A DNA stretch of 64,000 nt from JAITMY01 sp031553765. Lineage in GTDB: Bacteria > Bacteroidota > Bacteroidia > Bacteroidales > UBA932. How positions within the stretch are numbered: position 1 is the first letter of the stretch; each line of letters starts with the position of its first letter. Below are positions 44,881 through 54,588 of the stretch, piece by piece. Under the pieces are notes generated by a model. It did no database searches, was not told the DNA's origin, and saw only the letters and a program-made list of their open reading frames with translations. The stretch covers positions 248,001-312,000 of the forward strand of contig JAVBKY010000003.1 in assembly GCA_031553765.1 (NCBI GenBank). Reading direction: 5' to 3'. The translations under genes were made by a program, and so were the position numbers.

Positions 44881-47196
44881 ATGAAGCATATAATTTTAAG
44901 CATTGCCACCCTTGCGCTGATGGGGGCGTGCCAATCACAAACAGAGGGGGGCTTTACGCTTGTAGAAAATTCGGGAGGAGCCACGTTGGGGCACTCTCCT
45001 AAATCAGGCGTGAAAATTTTGAAAGAGGGTTCGCTAAAGTTTAAGGACCTCAACAAAAACGGGAAGTTGGACAAGTATGAAGATTGGCGACTTCCGGTTG
45101 ACGATAGGGCAAAAGACTTGGCCTCACAAATGTCAATTGAGCAGATTGCAGGTCTGATGCTATACAGCAGGCACCAGTCACTTCCCGCTGCCACCAAAGG
45201 TTTTTCTGCAGGCAGCTACGGAGGAAAAGCATTTGACCCAAGCATTGCTAAAGCATCTGACCTTACCGATGAGCAAAAGAAATTTTTGAAAGAAGACAAC
45301 TTGCGCCATGTGCTTATTACAAAGGTGGAATCACCCGAGGTGGCTGCGGTGTGGAATAATAACCTTCAAGCCTTTGTGGAAGGTATTGGTTTAGGTATAC
45401 CGGGCAACACCAGCTCCGACCCGCGTCACTCAGGTCAGCAAGGTGGTGGCGCTGAGTACAACGCCGGAGCAGGGGGTCAGATTTCCGTTTGGCCTGACGG
45501 CTTAGCTATGGCAGCTACTTTTGACCCCGCCATTGTAAAGCAGTTTGGCCAAGTAGCAGCGGAGGAGTATAGGGCGCTGGGTATTACCACAGCTCTTTCA
45601 CCTCAAATTGACTTAGGAACAGAGCCGCGCTGGTACCGCATTATTATGACTTTTGGTGAAGACCCGCAGCTGTCTACCGATATGGCAAAGGCATACGTGG
45701 AGGGGTTTCAAACCTCACACGGAAGATATGAAATTAGTAACGGTTGGGGCTACAAAAGCGTGAACGCTATGGCTAAGCACTGGCCCGGCGGAGGTGCTGA
45801 AGAGGGTGGTCGCGACGGACATTGGGCTTACGGAAAATTTGCCGTATTTCCTGGCAACAACTTTGCCGACCACCTAAAACCATTTACCGAAGGCGCTTTT
45901 AAGCTGGACGGCGGCACCAAAATGGCATCGGCCATTATGCCCTACTACACCATTTCCTACAATCAGGATAAAAAGTACGGAACTAATTTGGGTAACGGAT
46001 TCAGCAAGTATATGATTACCGACTTGCTTAGAAATGAGTATGGCTACGATGGCGTAGTGTGCACCGACTGGCTTATTACAGGCGATGAGGGTGCAACACC
46101 CGATGTATTTGCAGGTAAACCTTGGGGCGTGGAAGATCAAACTATTGACGAACGCCACTACACCGTTATTATGGCCGGCATGGACCAGTTTGGCGGCAAC
46201 AATGATATGAAGCCTGTAATTGCCGCCTACCACATGGGTGTAGGCGAGCATGGCAAGGAGTTTATGCGCAAGCGTTTTGAGCAATCGGCTGTACGCCTGC
46301 TACGGAATATTTTCCGACTGGGACTTTTTGAAAATCCCTACCTTGATCCCGGAAAAACGCAAGAAGTTGTGGGTAACCCCGACTTTATGGAGAAGGGTTA
46401 TGAGGCGCAGCTGAAATCAGTTGTAATGCTGAAAAACAAAAACTCCGTACTTCCTGTTGACAAAAAGAAAACGGTGTATGTACCCAAGGTACACTACCCG
46501 TCCGTTAAGGATTGGTGGGGTAACGCATCTGCCGCCCGCGATGACTATCCGGTGAATATGGACATGGTGAAGAAATACTACACGGTCACAGACAATCCAC
46601 AAAAGGCAGATTTTGCACTTGTGTTTGTAAGTAGTCCTCATAGCGAGGGTGGCGGGTATAGCCTCGACGATAGAAAGGCCGGTGGCAACGGCTACATTCC
46701 CATATCGCTGCAATATGGCCCCTATACAGCAAAAAGCGCCCGCGCGCACAGCATTGCAGCAGGCGACCCCGTTATTGACCCCACCATAACCAATCGCTCG
46801 TACAAGAATAAATCAATTACGGCATCAAATACACGAGATTTAAATACCATATTAGATACAAAAAAGGCTATGAATGACAAGCCTGTAATAGTAGTAGTAA
46901 ACGCAAACAAGCCCATGATATTCTCCGAATTTGAAAAAGAGGTAGACGGCATAATAGTGCGCTTTTGCATTCCGGAGCAGGCAGTTTTGGATATTGTATC
47001 AGGAGCCACAGAGCCCTCAGGACTGCTACCCTTGCAAATGCCTGCCAACATGCTTACGGTAGAGCAGCAGCTAGAGGATGTACCGCACGACATGAAGTGT
47101 CATATGGACTCGGAGGGCAACGCATACGACTTTGCCTACGGCCTCAACTGGGAGGGAGTGATTAGCGACATCCGGGTAGAAAGGTATAAAAAGTAA
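44881..47196 (+). CDS. GH3 beta-glucosidase-type lipoprotein
   Basis: 771 aa. The lipoprotein signal ends LMGAC. The TIM-barrel domain begins near residue 70 and has KHWPGGGAEEGGRD near 300, a substrate-binding motif. The nucleophile Asp396 lies in GVVCTDWLITGD. The C-terminal alpha/beta sandwich starts near 510 (VVMLKNKNSVLPV) and ends with an FnIII-like piece (GLNWEGVISDI). It removes terminal beta-linked sugars, most likely glucose, from oligosaccharides, probably in the periplasm. Insertions make the barrel region longer than in simple GH3 enzymes. It is second in the operon after the TonB receptor and 19 bp before the esterase. Confidence 0.9.
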   Translation: MKHIILSIATLALMGACQSQTEGGFTLVENSGGATLGHSPKSGVKILKEGSLKFKDLNKNGKLDKYEDWRLPVDDRAKDLASQMSIEQIAGLMLYSRHQSLPAATKGFSAGSYGGKAFDPSIAKASDLTDEQKKFLKEDNLRHVLITKVESPEVAAVWNNNLQAFVEGIGLGIPGNTSSDPRHSGQQGGGAEYNAGAGGQISVWPDGLAMAATFDPAIVKQFGQVAAEEYRALGITTALSPQIDLGTEPRWYRIIMTFGEDPQLSTDMAKAYVEGFQTSHGRYEISNGWGYKSVNAMAKHWPGGGAEEGGRDGHWAYGKFAVFPGNNFADHLKPFTEGAFKLDGGTKMASAIMPYYTISYNQDKKYGTNLGNGFSKYMITDLLRNEYGYDGVVCTDWLITGDEGATPDVFAGKPWGVEDQTIDERHYTVIMAGMDQFGGNNDMKPVIAAYHMGVGEHGKEFMRKRFEQSAVRLLRNIFRLGLFENPYLDPGKTQEVVGNPDFMEKGYEAQLKSVVMLKNKNSVLPVDKKKTVYVPKVHYPSVKDWWGNASAARDDYPVNMDMVKKYYTVTDNPQKADFALVFVSSPHSEGGGYSLDDRKAGGNGYIPISLQYGPYTAKSARAHSIAAGDPVIDPTITNRSYKNKSITASNTRDLNTILDTKKAMNDKPVIVVVNANKPMIFSEFEKEVDGIIVRFCIPEQAVLDIVSGATEPSGLLPLQMPANMLTVEQQLEDVPHDMKCHMDSEGNAYDFAYGLNWEGVISDIRVERYKK

Positions 47197-47215
47197 CAGT
47201 AAAACAGTAAAAACA

Positions 47216-48007
47216 ATGAGAAAAATAGCATTAGCCTTGCTGCTCGCCGTAGCGAGCGCAACAGCGGGGTGGGCACAGGGTGTCACCGAGTATTTTAAAA
47301 AAGAAAAGTTTACGCATAATGGGTTTACGCTACCCTACCGCGTAATGTACCCTGACGGATACGATAGCACCAAGCAGTATCCACTGGTAGTGTTTCTGCA
47401 TGGCGCGGGAGAACGTGGTGACGACAATGAAATGCAGCTAAAACTCGGAGGTGACTTTTTTGTCAAGTATAGCTACAGCAAGTCGCAGTTTCCCGCCATT
47501 GTAATTGCACCACAATGCCCCACCACCAGCTACTGGGCCAACGTGCTACGCCAGCAAAAGGATGGGAAGTTGAGCTTTGCCTTTGGCGTTACAGATGAAC
47601 CTACGCCCGCTATGGCAACAGCCATGGCGCTGGTAGATTACTGGCTCACATCTGGCAAGGTTGACAACCGCCGCGTGTACATTGGCGGCTTGTCAATGGG
47701 TGGCATGGGTACGCTGGAAATGCTGTGGCGCAAGCCACAGGTATTCGCGGCGGCCTTCCCCGTATGCGGTGGTGCAGACTTGAGCAAAATTAACCGCTAC
47801 TACAAAATGCCTATGGGTATATGGCTCTTCCACGGCGACTCAGATGTGGTAGTGCCTGTACAGCACTCGCGCGACGTGTATGGCAAGCTTAAAGCAGCGG
47901 ACTTCGACGCGCGCTATACCGAATATCCCGGGGTAAATCACAACAGCTGGGATAATGTATTTCAAGAAACGGCATTAATGCCGTGGTTATTTGGACACAG
48001 GAAGTAA
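47216..48007 (+). CDS. Secreted alpha/beta-hydrolase, esterase/peptidase-like
   Basis: 263 aa with a signal peptide ending GWAQG. The alpha/beta-hydrolase fold shows VVFLHGAGERGDD (oxyanion region near 60) and the nucleophile serine in GLSMGGMG near residue 162. The acid is in GDSDVVVP near 216, and the His in GVNHNSW near 244. The triad is complete. The family includes carbohydrate esterases, phospholipase/carboxylesterase-like enzymes and prolyl-oligopeptidase-like hydrolases, often inside glycan loci. Removing acyl groups from a glycan is plausible but not shown. It is the last gene of the operon, closed by a terminator. Confidence 0.87.
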   Translation: MRKIALALLLAVASATAGWAQGVTEYFKKEKFTHNGFTLPYRVMYPDGYDSTKQYPLVVFLHGAGERGDDNEMQLKLGGDFFVKYSYSKSQFPAIVIAPQCPTTSYWANVLRQQKDGKLSFAFGVTDEPTPAMATAMALVDYWLTSGKVDNRRVYIGGLSMGGMGTLEMLWRKPQVFAAAFPVCGGADLSKINRYYKMPMGIWLFHGDSDVVVPVQHSRDVYGKLKAADFDARYTEYPGVNHNSWDNVFQETALMPWLFGHRK

Positions 48008-48036
48008 AAAAAGGTTGAAGCAGTAGTAAAATGCGA

Positions 48037-48076
48037 CCGTCGCCTGCAATGAGAGTTGTGGGTGGCGGTTTTTTTT
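48037..48076 (+). terminator. Terminator after the esterase gene
   Basis: CCGTCGCC (48037-48044) pairs with GGTGGCGG (48061-48068) with two G-U pairs, followed by eight T. It lies inside the longest frame of the next gene and so supports that gene starting later. Confidence 0.8.
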
Positions 48077-48128
48077 GTGGGAAAGAGAATAGGGAGATAT
48101 TGAGCAACTCAATATTGCGAACTATTTC

Positions 48129-48136
48129 TATCTTTG
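48129..48136 (+). promoter_or_regulatory. Predicted -7 box for the regulator gene
   Basis: TATCTTTG matches TAnnTTTG 35 bp before ATG 48172. No TTG lies at the ideal -33 distance. Confidence 0.5.
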
Positions 48137-48171
48137 TTAATTACAAATTAAGAAAACACCCAATATATAGG

Positions 48172-51057
48172 ATGAGTGTAGGAACGGTAGCGAAACGGTT
48201 TTGGTATGGTATTGGCTTGGCAACACTGCTTACATGTGCTTCACCGGTGGCAATGGCATCGTGGATAAATTCCATAACAAACTATAACAGAGTGGACTAC
48301 AAGGCAGGTAGCCAAAACTGGCAAATAGCCCAGCGCAACAATGCGTGGATGTACTTTGCCAATAAAATGGGCGTGCTGGAGTTTAATGGGATAGACTGGA
48401 GGCTATATACACTGCACAACCGCTCTGATGTTCGCAGCTTGCGGCTATCTACGCAAAGCGATCGTATTTACGTGGCAGGAACCAACGAACTTGGCTACCT
48501 GGAGCCCGATGCAACAGGTCAGATGCAGTACCACACTATTCTTTCCGACTCGTCGATACAGCAATCCTATTTTGGTAACGTCTGGAAAATTCATGAATCT
48601 GCGGGCTTTGTGTACTTCTGCGCCGATAACATGGTGCTAAGACTTTCGCCACAAGGCACAATTAGCACCATTAATAGCCCCGATAAAATAGACGCTTCGG
48701 TACTGCTGCGCGATGCGCTATACATAGGCACCCAGTCGGGAATATATGTTTTAACCGGCGAGCATTTTTACCACCTCGCACACGCCGATTTACTCAAAGG
48801 CAAGAAAATAAAAGAAATGCTTCCCTTTAAAGGTAAAATACTGGTGGGAACAGCGCTTAACGGCCTTTTTGTGCTCGATGAAAAAACGGTAACTCCTTTT
48901 AAAACAAACGTTGACGAATTTATTAAGCGTAACGAATTATTCTCCCTGTCCACCGAAAACAACCGAATAGCAGTAGGTACCATTTTAAAGGGAGCCCTGC
49001 TAATGGACTATGAGGGGACGGTTGTGAACTACTTCAACGAGTCGCACGGTTTACAAAACAATACTATCCTTTCGCTCAACTTCGATATAAGCGGTAACCT
49101 ATGGCTGGGCTTAGATAACGGTATTTCATACGTAGACCTAAACTCCCCCATTACCAACCTATACCTGCCCCCCAACTTTTATGGGGCAGGCTATGCTGCA
49201 ACCTTGTACAATAACAATCTTTACTTGGGAACAAACCAGGGACTTTACCACACAGCATGGCCTATTACGCTATCCGAGGTGGCACCTAACCTGGAACTTG
49301 TGGAGGGGCTTAGAGGACAAGTATGGGGAATAACAAAGGTAGATGACGAGCTGGTATGCTGCCTTGATAGAGGGGTGTATTCACTTAAAGAGAAGAAGGT
49401 TATTTCTTGGGAAATCAATGAGGGAGCATGGACGCTACGACAATTCAGGGAGGAGCAAAACAAATTTTGGTTATCAACATACTACGGATTTTACGTAATA
49501 GAAAGAAGGGACAACAAATGGATGCAACCTACTTATGTTAAAGGATTTACAACTTCTATGATTAACTTTGAGGAGGTTGGCAAAGGTGTGCTGCTAATAA
49601 AAAATGGTCAGCGCGAAATTATCAGACTTGAGCTAAATGAGGCGCTGGATAGCGTAGTCAATATTGTTACCTATAAGCAACCCGAAATCCCTTTTAACCC
49701 AAAGATTTACCACATATTCGATGGCGTAAAACTTTGCTCCTCGGAGGGGTTTTACAGGTATGAGAAAAAAACATTTTGGCCGGATAAAGAGTTGAACCAC
49801 CTATTAAATCAAGACAATCAGCAGTCATACTGCGTACTAAGGAATGAGGAGGAGGCGGTATGGGCTATGGGCGACAACGTGCTTAGCATTTATCGAAAAA
49901 AATCGAAAGACGTCGTAACGTATCACCATGATATACCAATAGTTGCAAATTTCGAAGCGCTCTTCCCGCTGGATACAGCCACGGTCATTGTTCCCAACGA
50001 AAATGGTTTTTTGCTGTGGGAAACTGCGAAAAAACAAAAGCTTGGAGGAAAAGACGAGCTACTGCAAATAGTAAGCGTGAGGAGTGGAAGTTCGTATGAT
50101 TCTATAGTTTACGTCAATAACGCAGGAGGTAGCAAGGAGGCTAAGATAGCCTACAAAGACAACTCTATACGCTTCTACTTCAACAAATTAGATTATAGTG
50201 GTAATGAGCATATTATGTACCGCTGCAAAATGGATAAGGAGCCATGGTCAGAATACACTAACTCGCAGGCCAAGAGTTATACCAGACTAAGCGTTGGCAC
50301 ACATACATTTACAGTTACCGCACAGGTTAACAACGACCTGCTGTTAAACGACGAGTTTACGGTAACTATACTACCCCCATGGTATCGCACCATAGTAGCG
50401 TATATTGCTTACATACTACTATTAATAGCGCTTTGCTATGGAGTTTGGTACTGGGACGACCTACGCATTAAGCGCAAAAAGATGCAGCTAATCAGTCGTC
50501 AGCAAAAAGAGTTAAAGGCTAAAGAGGCGGCCTACAAGGAGGAAACCGAGCGCAAGGAACAGGAAATCACATCACTAAAAAGTGAGCAGTTGGAAATGGA
50601 GGTGCGCCATAAGGACCAGGAGTTGGCCAACGCTGCTATCAGCTTAGCGCGTAAAAATGAGGCGCTAACCGAAATAAGGAACGACTTGCAAAAACTTTCA
50701 AATGCTATACGTGAAAAAGAGGCGGACGGCACCTCAATACTACGTAATGTATTAAGGATTAGTAACAAAATAGAAGGTGACATAGTAGAAGATGACAACT
50801 TAAAGCGGTTTGAGGAACACTTCAACCTGGTGCACAATAACTTTATGCAACACCTATCGGAGCAGTTCCCCAGCCTAACGCTGAATGAAAGAAAAATGTG
50901 TGCATTCATTAAAATGCAGCTATCGTCCAAGGAGATGGCGCCCCTTCTAAACATTTCGCTTAGGGGAGTTGAAACCCTGCGATACCGGCTGCGTAAGAAG
51001 TTAGGGCTAACCCACGATGAGAATTTGAGCACTTTTCTGACTAACTTCGGGCGATAG
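48172..51057 (+). CDS. Membrane-bound beta-propeller/Y_Y_Y/LuxR-type HTH regulator of the glucan locus
   Basis: About 961 aa from ATG 48172; the longer frame begins inside the upstream terminator. A signal or first helix is at about 10-28. Residues about 35-640 are propeller-like repeats (RLSTQSDRIYVAG, GNLWLGLDNGISYV) expected in the periplasm. Residues about 660-735 are a triple-tyrosine domain and the transmembrane helix is at about 738-760 (TIVAYIAYILLLIALCYGVWYW). A cytoplasmic coiled coil follows (about 765-880), then a LuxR/GerE-type helix-turn-helix (LTLNERKMCAFIKMQLSSKEMA, near 900-950). There is no histidine kinase or receiver, so it differs from a hybrid two-component system. It should sense a glucan fragment and activate the susC operon downstream. 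Confidence 0.88.
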   Translation: MSVGTVAKRFWYGIGLATLLTCASPVAMASWINSITNYNRVDYKAGSQNWQIAQRNNAWMYFANKMGVLEFNGIDWRLYTLHNRSDVRSLRLSTQSDRIYVAGTNELGYLEPDATGQMQYHTILSDSSIQQSYFGNVWKIHESAGFVYFCADNMVLRLSPQGTISTINSPDKIDASVLLRDALYIGTQSGIYVLTGEHFYHLAHADLLKGKKIKEMLPFKGKILVGTALNGLFVLDEKTVTPFKTNVDEFIKRNELFSLSTENNRIAVGTILKGALLMDYEGTVVNYFNESHGLQNNTILSLNFDISGNLWLGLDNGISYVDLNSPITNLYLPPNFYGAGYAATLYNNNLYLGTNQGLYHTAWPITLSEVAPNLELVEGLRGQVWGITKVDDELVCCLDRGVYSLKEKKVISWEINEGAWTLRQFREEQNKFWLSTYYGFYVIERRDNKWMQPTYVKGFTTSMINFEEVGKGVLLIKNGQREIIRLELNEALDSVVNIVTYKQPEIPFNPKIYHIFDGVKLCSSEGFYRYEKKTFWPDKELNHLLNQDNQQSYCVLRNEEEAVWAMGDNVLSIYRKKSKDVVTYHHDIPIVANFEALFPLDTATVIVPNENGFLLWETAKKQKLGGKDELLQIVSVRSGSSYDSIVYVNNAGGSKEAKIAYKDNSIRFYFNKLDYSGNEHIMYRCKMDKEPWSEYTNSQAKSYTRLSVGTHTFTVTAQVNNDLLLNDEFTVTILPPWYRTIVAYIAYILLLIALCYGVWYWDDLRIKRKKMQLISRQQKELKAKEAAYKEETERKEQEITSLKSEQLEMEVRHKDQELANAAISLARKNEALTEIRNDLQKLSNAIREKEADGTSILRNVLRISNKIEGDIVEDDNLKRFEEHFNLVHNNFMQHLSEQFPSLTLNERKMCAFIKMQLSSKEMAPLLNISLRGVETLRYRLRKKLGLTHDENLSTFLTNFGR

Positions 51058-51078
51058 TAAAAACCGTTACAAAAAAGC

Positions 51079-51122
51079 AATACGCGTGATGCACTTTTTT
51101 AGCATTTGCGCGTATTTTTTTT
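51079..51122 (+). terminator. Terminator after the regulator gene
   Basis: AATACGCG (51079-51086) pairs with CGCGTATT (51109-51116) over a 22-nt loop, followed by a run of T. The loop is long, so confidence is moderate. Confidence 0.6.
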
Positions 51123-51178
51123 ACTGGTTGTATCTATTGGTTTAAATAATTAATTATTAATCAATGATATAAAAACTT

Positions 51179-51219
51179 ATTGACGTACTATTGACGTGTT
51201 TAAATTTGTTAATTGACGT
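51179..51219 (+). promoter_or_regulatory. Three phased direct repeats ATTGACGT upstream of susC
   Basis: Identical 8-mers start at 51179, 51190 and 51212, spaced 11 and 22 bp, one and two helical turns. They place three sites on one face of the DNA upstream of a predicted promoter. They are likely activator sites, most simply for the adjacent LuxR-type regulator (inference). Confidence 0.65.
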
Positions 51220-51240
51220 ATTTATGCAGGGGTATTTTTT

Positions 51241-51271
51241 TTGGATTGGGCTGATTTAGTGCTCAAATTTG
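51241..51271 (+). promoter_or_regulatory. Predicted susC promoter
   Basis: TTG at 51241-51243, 20 bp, CAAATTTG at 51264-51271 (one mismatch). An alternative perfect -7 box, TAAATTTG at 51201-51208, has a TTG 18 bp upstream within the first direct repeat. The two cannot be told apart by eye. Confidence 0.5.
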
Positions 51272-51340
51272 CAGCAGACAATTTCGAAAAAATTCTCGCA
51301 TTCGAAAAAAAGCATTCAAAAATTTGTAAAAAAATAGGCG

Positions 51341-54300
51341 ATGATTAAAAAACAGTTAATACGCAATGTAAAGGAAGCGCTACTGCTTACCCTGTTTTTG
51401 TTGGTTTTTTCCGCTTCGCTGTCGGCACAGAACCTACTAAGCATTTCGGGACACGTGGTAGATGACAACAATGAGCCAGCTATAGGAGTGAGCGTACTTA
51501 TTCAAGGTACAAGTAAGGGAACTACTACCGACATTAACGGTGACTACTCGCTTCAGTCCACATCAAACGCCTTATTAACATTCTCTTTTTCAGGATTAAA
51601 GGAGGTGTCTGAACCTGTTAACGGTCGTACACGCATAGATGTTGCTATGAGTGCCGATATAAATCAACTCGATGAAGTGGTGGTGGTTGGCTATGGTGTA
51701 ATGAAAAAGAGCGATGTAACGGGCGCTGTTTCTTCTATCAAGGCCGATGCGCTACAAAAAACGCCTGCTTCAAGTATTACGCAGGCATTGCAAGGACGCG
51801 CTGCAGGGGTAACCGTTAATGCCAACTCGGGACAACCCGGCGCTGCCGCCACTATTCGCATTCGCGGTATTGGTACGCTCAACAACAGCGACCCTATTTT
51901 TGTGGTTGATGGTATTATTGTAAATGATATTGCCTTTTTGAGCTCTAACGATATTGAATCTACCGAGATTTTGAAGGATGCTTCGGCGGCGGCCATCTAC
52001 GGTTCGCGTGGCGCTAACGGGGTGGTACTTATTACAACCAAAAAGGGAAAGGAAAAAGAGGGAAAAATATCATTTGATGCCTACGTGGGTGTTCAAAACC
52101 GCTGGCGCAAGTTGGACGTGATGAAGAGCCACGAATTTGCCCAAACCATGATTAACTTCAACGATGTAAGAAGCGAAATTAACGCCTATAACGGCGGCGT
52201 AACAGGCACCAACAAGGGCTTCAACTACTGGCTCAGCGCTTACCGATTAGGCACATCGCCCTACTACCCTGTTATATATGATAACTGGCATTCAAGTATA
52301 AAAAATCCCAACGGTTTTGACTACTCCAGCCAGGAAACTGATTGGCAGGACGAAGTATTTGTATCGAACGCCGTAGTACAAAGCTACAGCCTATCGTTCA
52401 ACGGCGGTAACGACAAGCAAAAATATGCGCTTAGCGCCAGCTACTACGATCAAGATGGTACTGTTATAGGCTCGTACTACCAGCGCTTCACGCTGCGCGC
52501 CAACACCTCATACCAAATTCGTAAGTGGCTCAACGTGGGTGAAAACATTACCTACATGACCTCTACCCAGCGCATGGCCATGAATAATAGCGGTAGCGCA
52601 GGCGCCTCTATTCTCACAGCCGCGTTGGCCATGGCACCGTGGGATCCTACGCACTACCCCACAGGTTCGGTAAACAGCTTGGGAGAAGATTTGAGCGGAA
52701 GGCCGGCAGCAGCTTCCAACTTCAAAAACGTGACCAACCCTTTTTCCATGGTGGAAACTTCACACCCTAATGACTATACAGACCGCGTAGTGGGCGACGT
52801 GTACATGGATTTAACACCTTTCAAAGGATTCACGTTGCGCTCGTCGGCAAGTTTAGATTTAAGCAACCCGCGCAGCCGCACGTTCAATGACAAGTATGAG
52901 TACTCCAGCTACGACAAGCGCGACAAGAATTTCTTGACCAGCAGCCTCTCTCGCTACTCTACATTTATGGTGCAAAATATTGCCACCTACATGAACTCTA
53001 TTGGCAAGCATTCTTTCTCGGTAATGGCCGGACAAACCACCGAGGAGTGGAACTACTACTCCTTAGGTAACTCCGGAGCATCTATTCTCAACCCCGTGGA
53101 GAGCAACTGGTACCTGTCACAAACCACCGAGGATAATACTAACCCCGCAGGTGATAATGTTGATCGCACGCGCATGTTCTCGCTGTTGGGGCGTGCTCAC
53201 TACACCTATGACGATCGCTACATGCTTACCGTAAACTTTCGCGCAGATGCCTCAAGCAAATTCCCCGAGCACATGTGGGGCTACTTCCCCTCGGCAGCTG
53301 TGGGCTGGGTTATCAGCAAGGAAAGCTTTATGAAGGACATTCATTTTTTGGATAACCTCAAAATACGCGTAGGTTGGGGACAACTGGGTAACCAAAGCAG
53401 CGTGGGTTCAGGTGATTTTCTACAAACTATTAACTCAGGTATGTACTTTTCATCGTACGTATTGGGACAGGGAACAGCAGCCCAAAGTGGCGGCAGCGTG
53501 GTTGACGGACAATCTGCCGCGTTAGGTGCCAGCGTCAACACATGGGTAAACAGCGGTGGTAAATGGGAGATTACTGAGCAGTGGAATGCTGCTGTTGACT
53601 TCAGCTTCTTCAGCCGCAAGCTGTCGGGTACTGTAGATTTTTTCCGTCGCGACACGAAGGAAATGTTCCTCTACACCTCGGCTCCCGCATATACCGGCAA
53701 CCTGTTTAGCCCCAAAGCAAACGTAGGTACGGTACGCAACGACGGAGTAGAAATATCACTGGAGCACCAAAACAACTTCAACAAATTTTACTTTACCGTA
53801 GGCGGTAACATGAGCTTTATTAAAAACAACTTGGTAGCACTTAACGGTGGTGATGCTGTGTACGGCGATCGCGTTATCAGCACGCAGGGCATGGCACTTT
53901 TCTCATATTACGGCTACGAATATTTGGGTTTATTCGGTTCGAATGAGGAAGTTGCCCAGTACCTGCACAGCACACCTACCGGAACTTACAGCATGGGTGA
54001 TGCCAAGTATCGCGATGTGAATGGCGATGGTAAAATTAACGACGATGACCGCGTTAATTTAGGTAATCCTTTCCCATGGTTAACCTACGGTATCAACCTA
54101 AGCGGTGAATACAGAGGTTTTGACATGCAAGTATTTTTTCAGGGCGTGTACGGCAATAAGTTGTACAACGCTCAGCGCGAAAAGTTGGAAGGTCCCGGCA
54201 ACGAGTCGGTAATGAGCACCGCCATGCGCAACGCGTGGACTCCCTCAACCCCCAACGGTAACATTCCTAACCCACGTAACGCTGTGAATTTTTACACCTC

Positions 54301-54541
54301 AAGCCGTTTTGTAGAAGATGGTTCGTACTTCCGCCTCAAGAATATCCAGCTGGGCTATACCATACCTAAGGAGCTTACGCAGCGCGCAAAAATAGACCGT
54401 CTAAGGGTGTACGTATCGGCTAACAACCTGCTCACTTTTACCAACTACACGGGCTACGACCCTGAGGTAGGCAGCGGAGTTGACTACGGCAACTACCCGC
54501 AATCGCTCACCGTTTCGTTTGGTTGTAACATTGATTTTTAG
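51341..54541 (+). CDS. SusC-family TonB-dependent glycan transporter
   Basis: 1,066 aa. A signal peptide (to about 30, LSAQ) is followed by a CarboxypepD-regulatory-like domain (ISGHVVDDNNEPAIGVSVLI near 35). The SusC signature DEVVVVGYGVMKKSDVTGAV comes next, near 110. A plug domain (IRIRGIGTLNNSDPIFVVDG) precedes the 22-strand barrel, which ends SLTVSFGCNIDF. It imports oligosaccharides through the outer membrane with TonB energy, capped by the SusD lipoprotein encoded next. It is the first gene of the beta-glucan operon. The phased repeats and promoter upstream suggest induced expression. Confidence 0.96.
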   Translation: MIKKQLIRNVKEALLLTLFLLVFSASLSAQNLLSISGHVVDDNNEPAIGVSVLIQGTSKGTTTDINGDYSLQSTSNALLTFSFSGLKEVSEPVNGRTRIDVAMSADINQLDEVVVVGYGVMKKSDVTGAVSSIKADALQKTPASSITQALQGRAAGVTVNANSGQPGAAATIRIRGIGTLNNSDPIFVVDGIIVNDIAFLSSNDIESTEILKDASAAAIYGSRGANGVVLITTKKGKEKEGKISFDAYVGVQNRWRKLDVMKSHEFAQTMINFNDVRSEINAYNGGVTGTNKGFNYWLSAYRLGTSPYYPVIYDNWHSSIKNPNGFDYSSQETDWQDEVFVSNAVVQSYSLSFNGGNDKQKYALSASYYDQDGTVIGSYYQRFTLRANTSYQIRKWLNVGENITYMTSTQRMAMNNSGSAGASILTAALAMAPWDPTHYPTGSVNSLGEDLSGRPAAASNFKNVTNPFSMVETSHPNDYTDRVVGDVYMDLTPFKGFTLRSSASLDLSNPRSRTFNDKYEYSSYDKRDKNFLTSSLSRYSTFMVQNIATYMNSIGKHSFSVMAGQTTEEWNYYSLGNSGASILNPVESNWYLSQTTEDNTNPAGDNVDRTRMFSLLGRAHYTYDDRYMLTVNFRADASSKFPEHMWGYFPSAAVGWVISKESFMKDIHFLDNLKIRVGWGQLGNQSSVGSGDFLQTINSGMYFSSYVLGQGTAAQSGGSVVDGQSAALGASVNTWVNSGGKWEITEQWNAAVDFSFFSRKLSGTVDFFRRDTKEMFLYTSAPAYTGNLFSPKANVGTVRNDGVEISLEHQNNFNKFYFTVGGNMSFIKNNLVALNGGDAVYGDRVISTQGMALFSYYGYEYLGLFGSNEEVAQYLHSTPTGTYSMGDAKYRDVNGDGKINDDDRVNLGNPFPWLTYGINLSGEYRGFDMQVFFQGVYGNKLYNAQREKLEGPGNESVMSTAMRNAWTPSTPNGNIPNPRNAVNFYTSSRFVEDGSYFRLKNIQLGYTIPKELTQRAKIDRLRVYVSANNLLTFTNYTGYDPEVGSGVDYGNYPQSLTVSFGCNIDF

Positions 54542-54588
54542 TGCGTGGATAAATGAAACTTTCGAACTGCTTAAATCTGCAAAATACT

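Noticed and set aside
48031..48171. N-terminal extension of the glucan-locus regulator
   Set aside because: It begins just before a terminator hairpin and contains a -7 box. The extension has no homology-like pattern.
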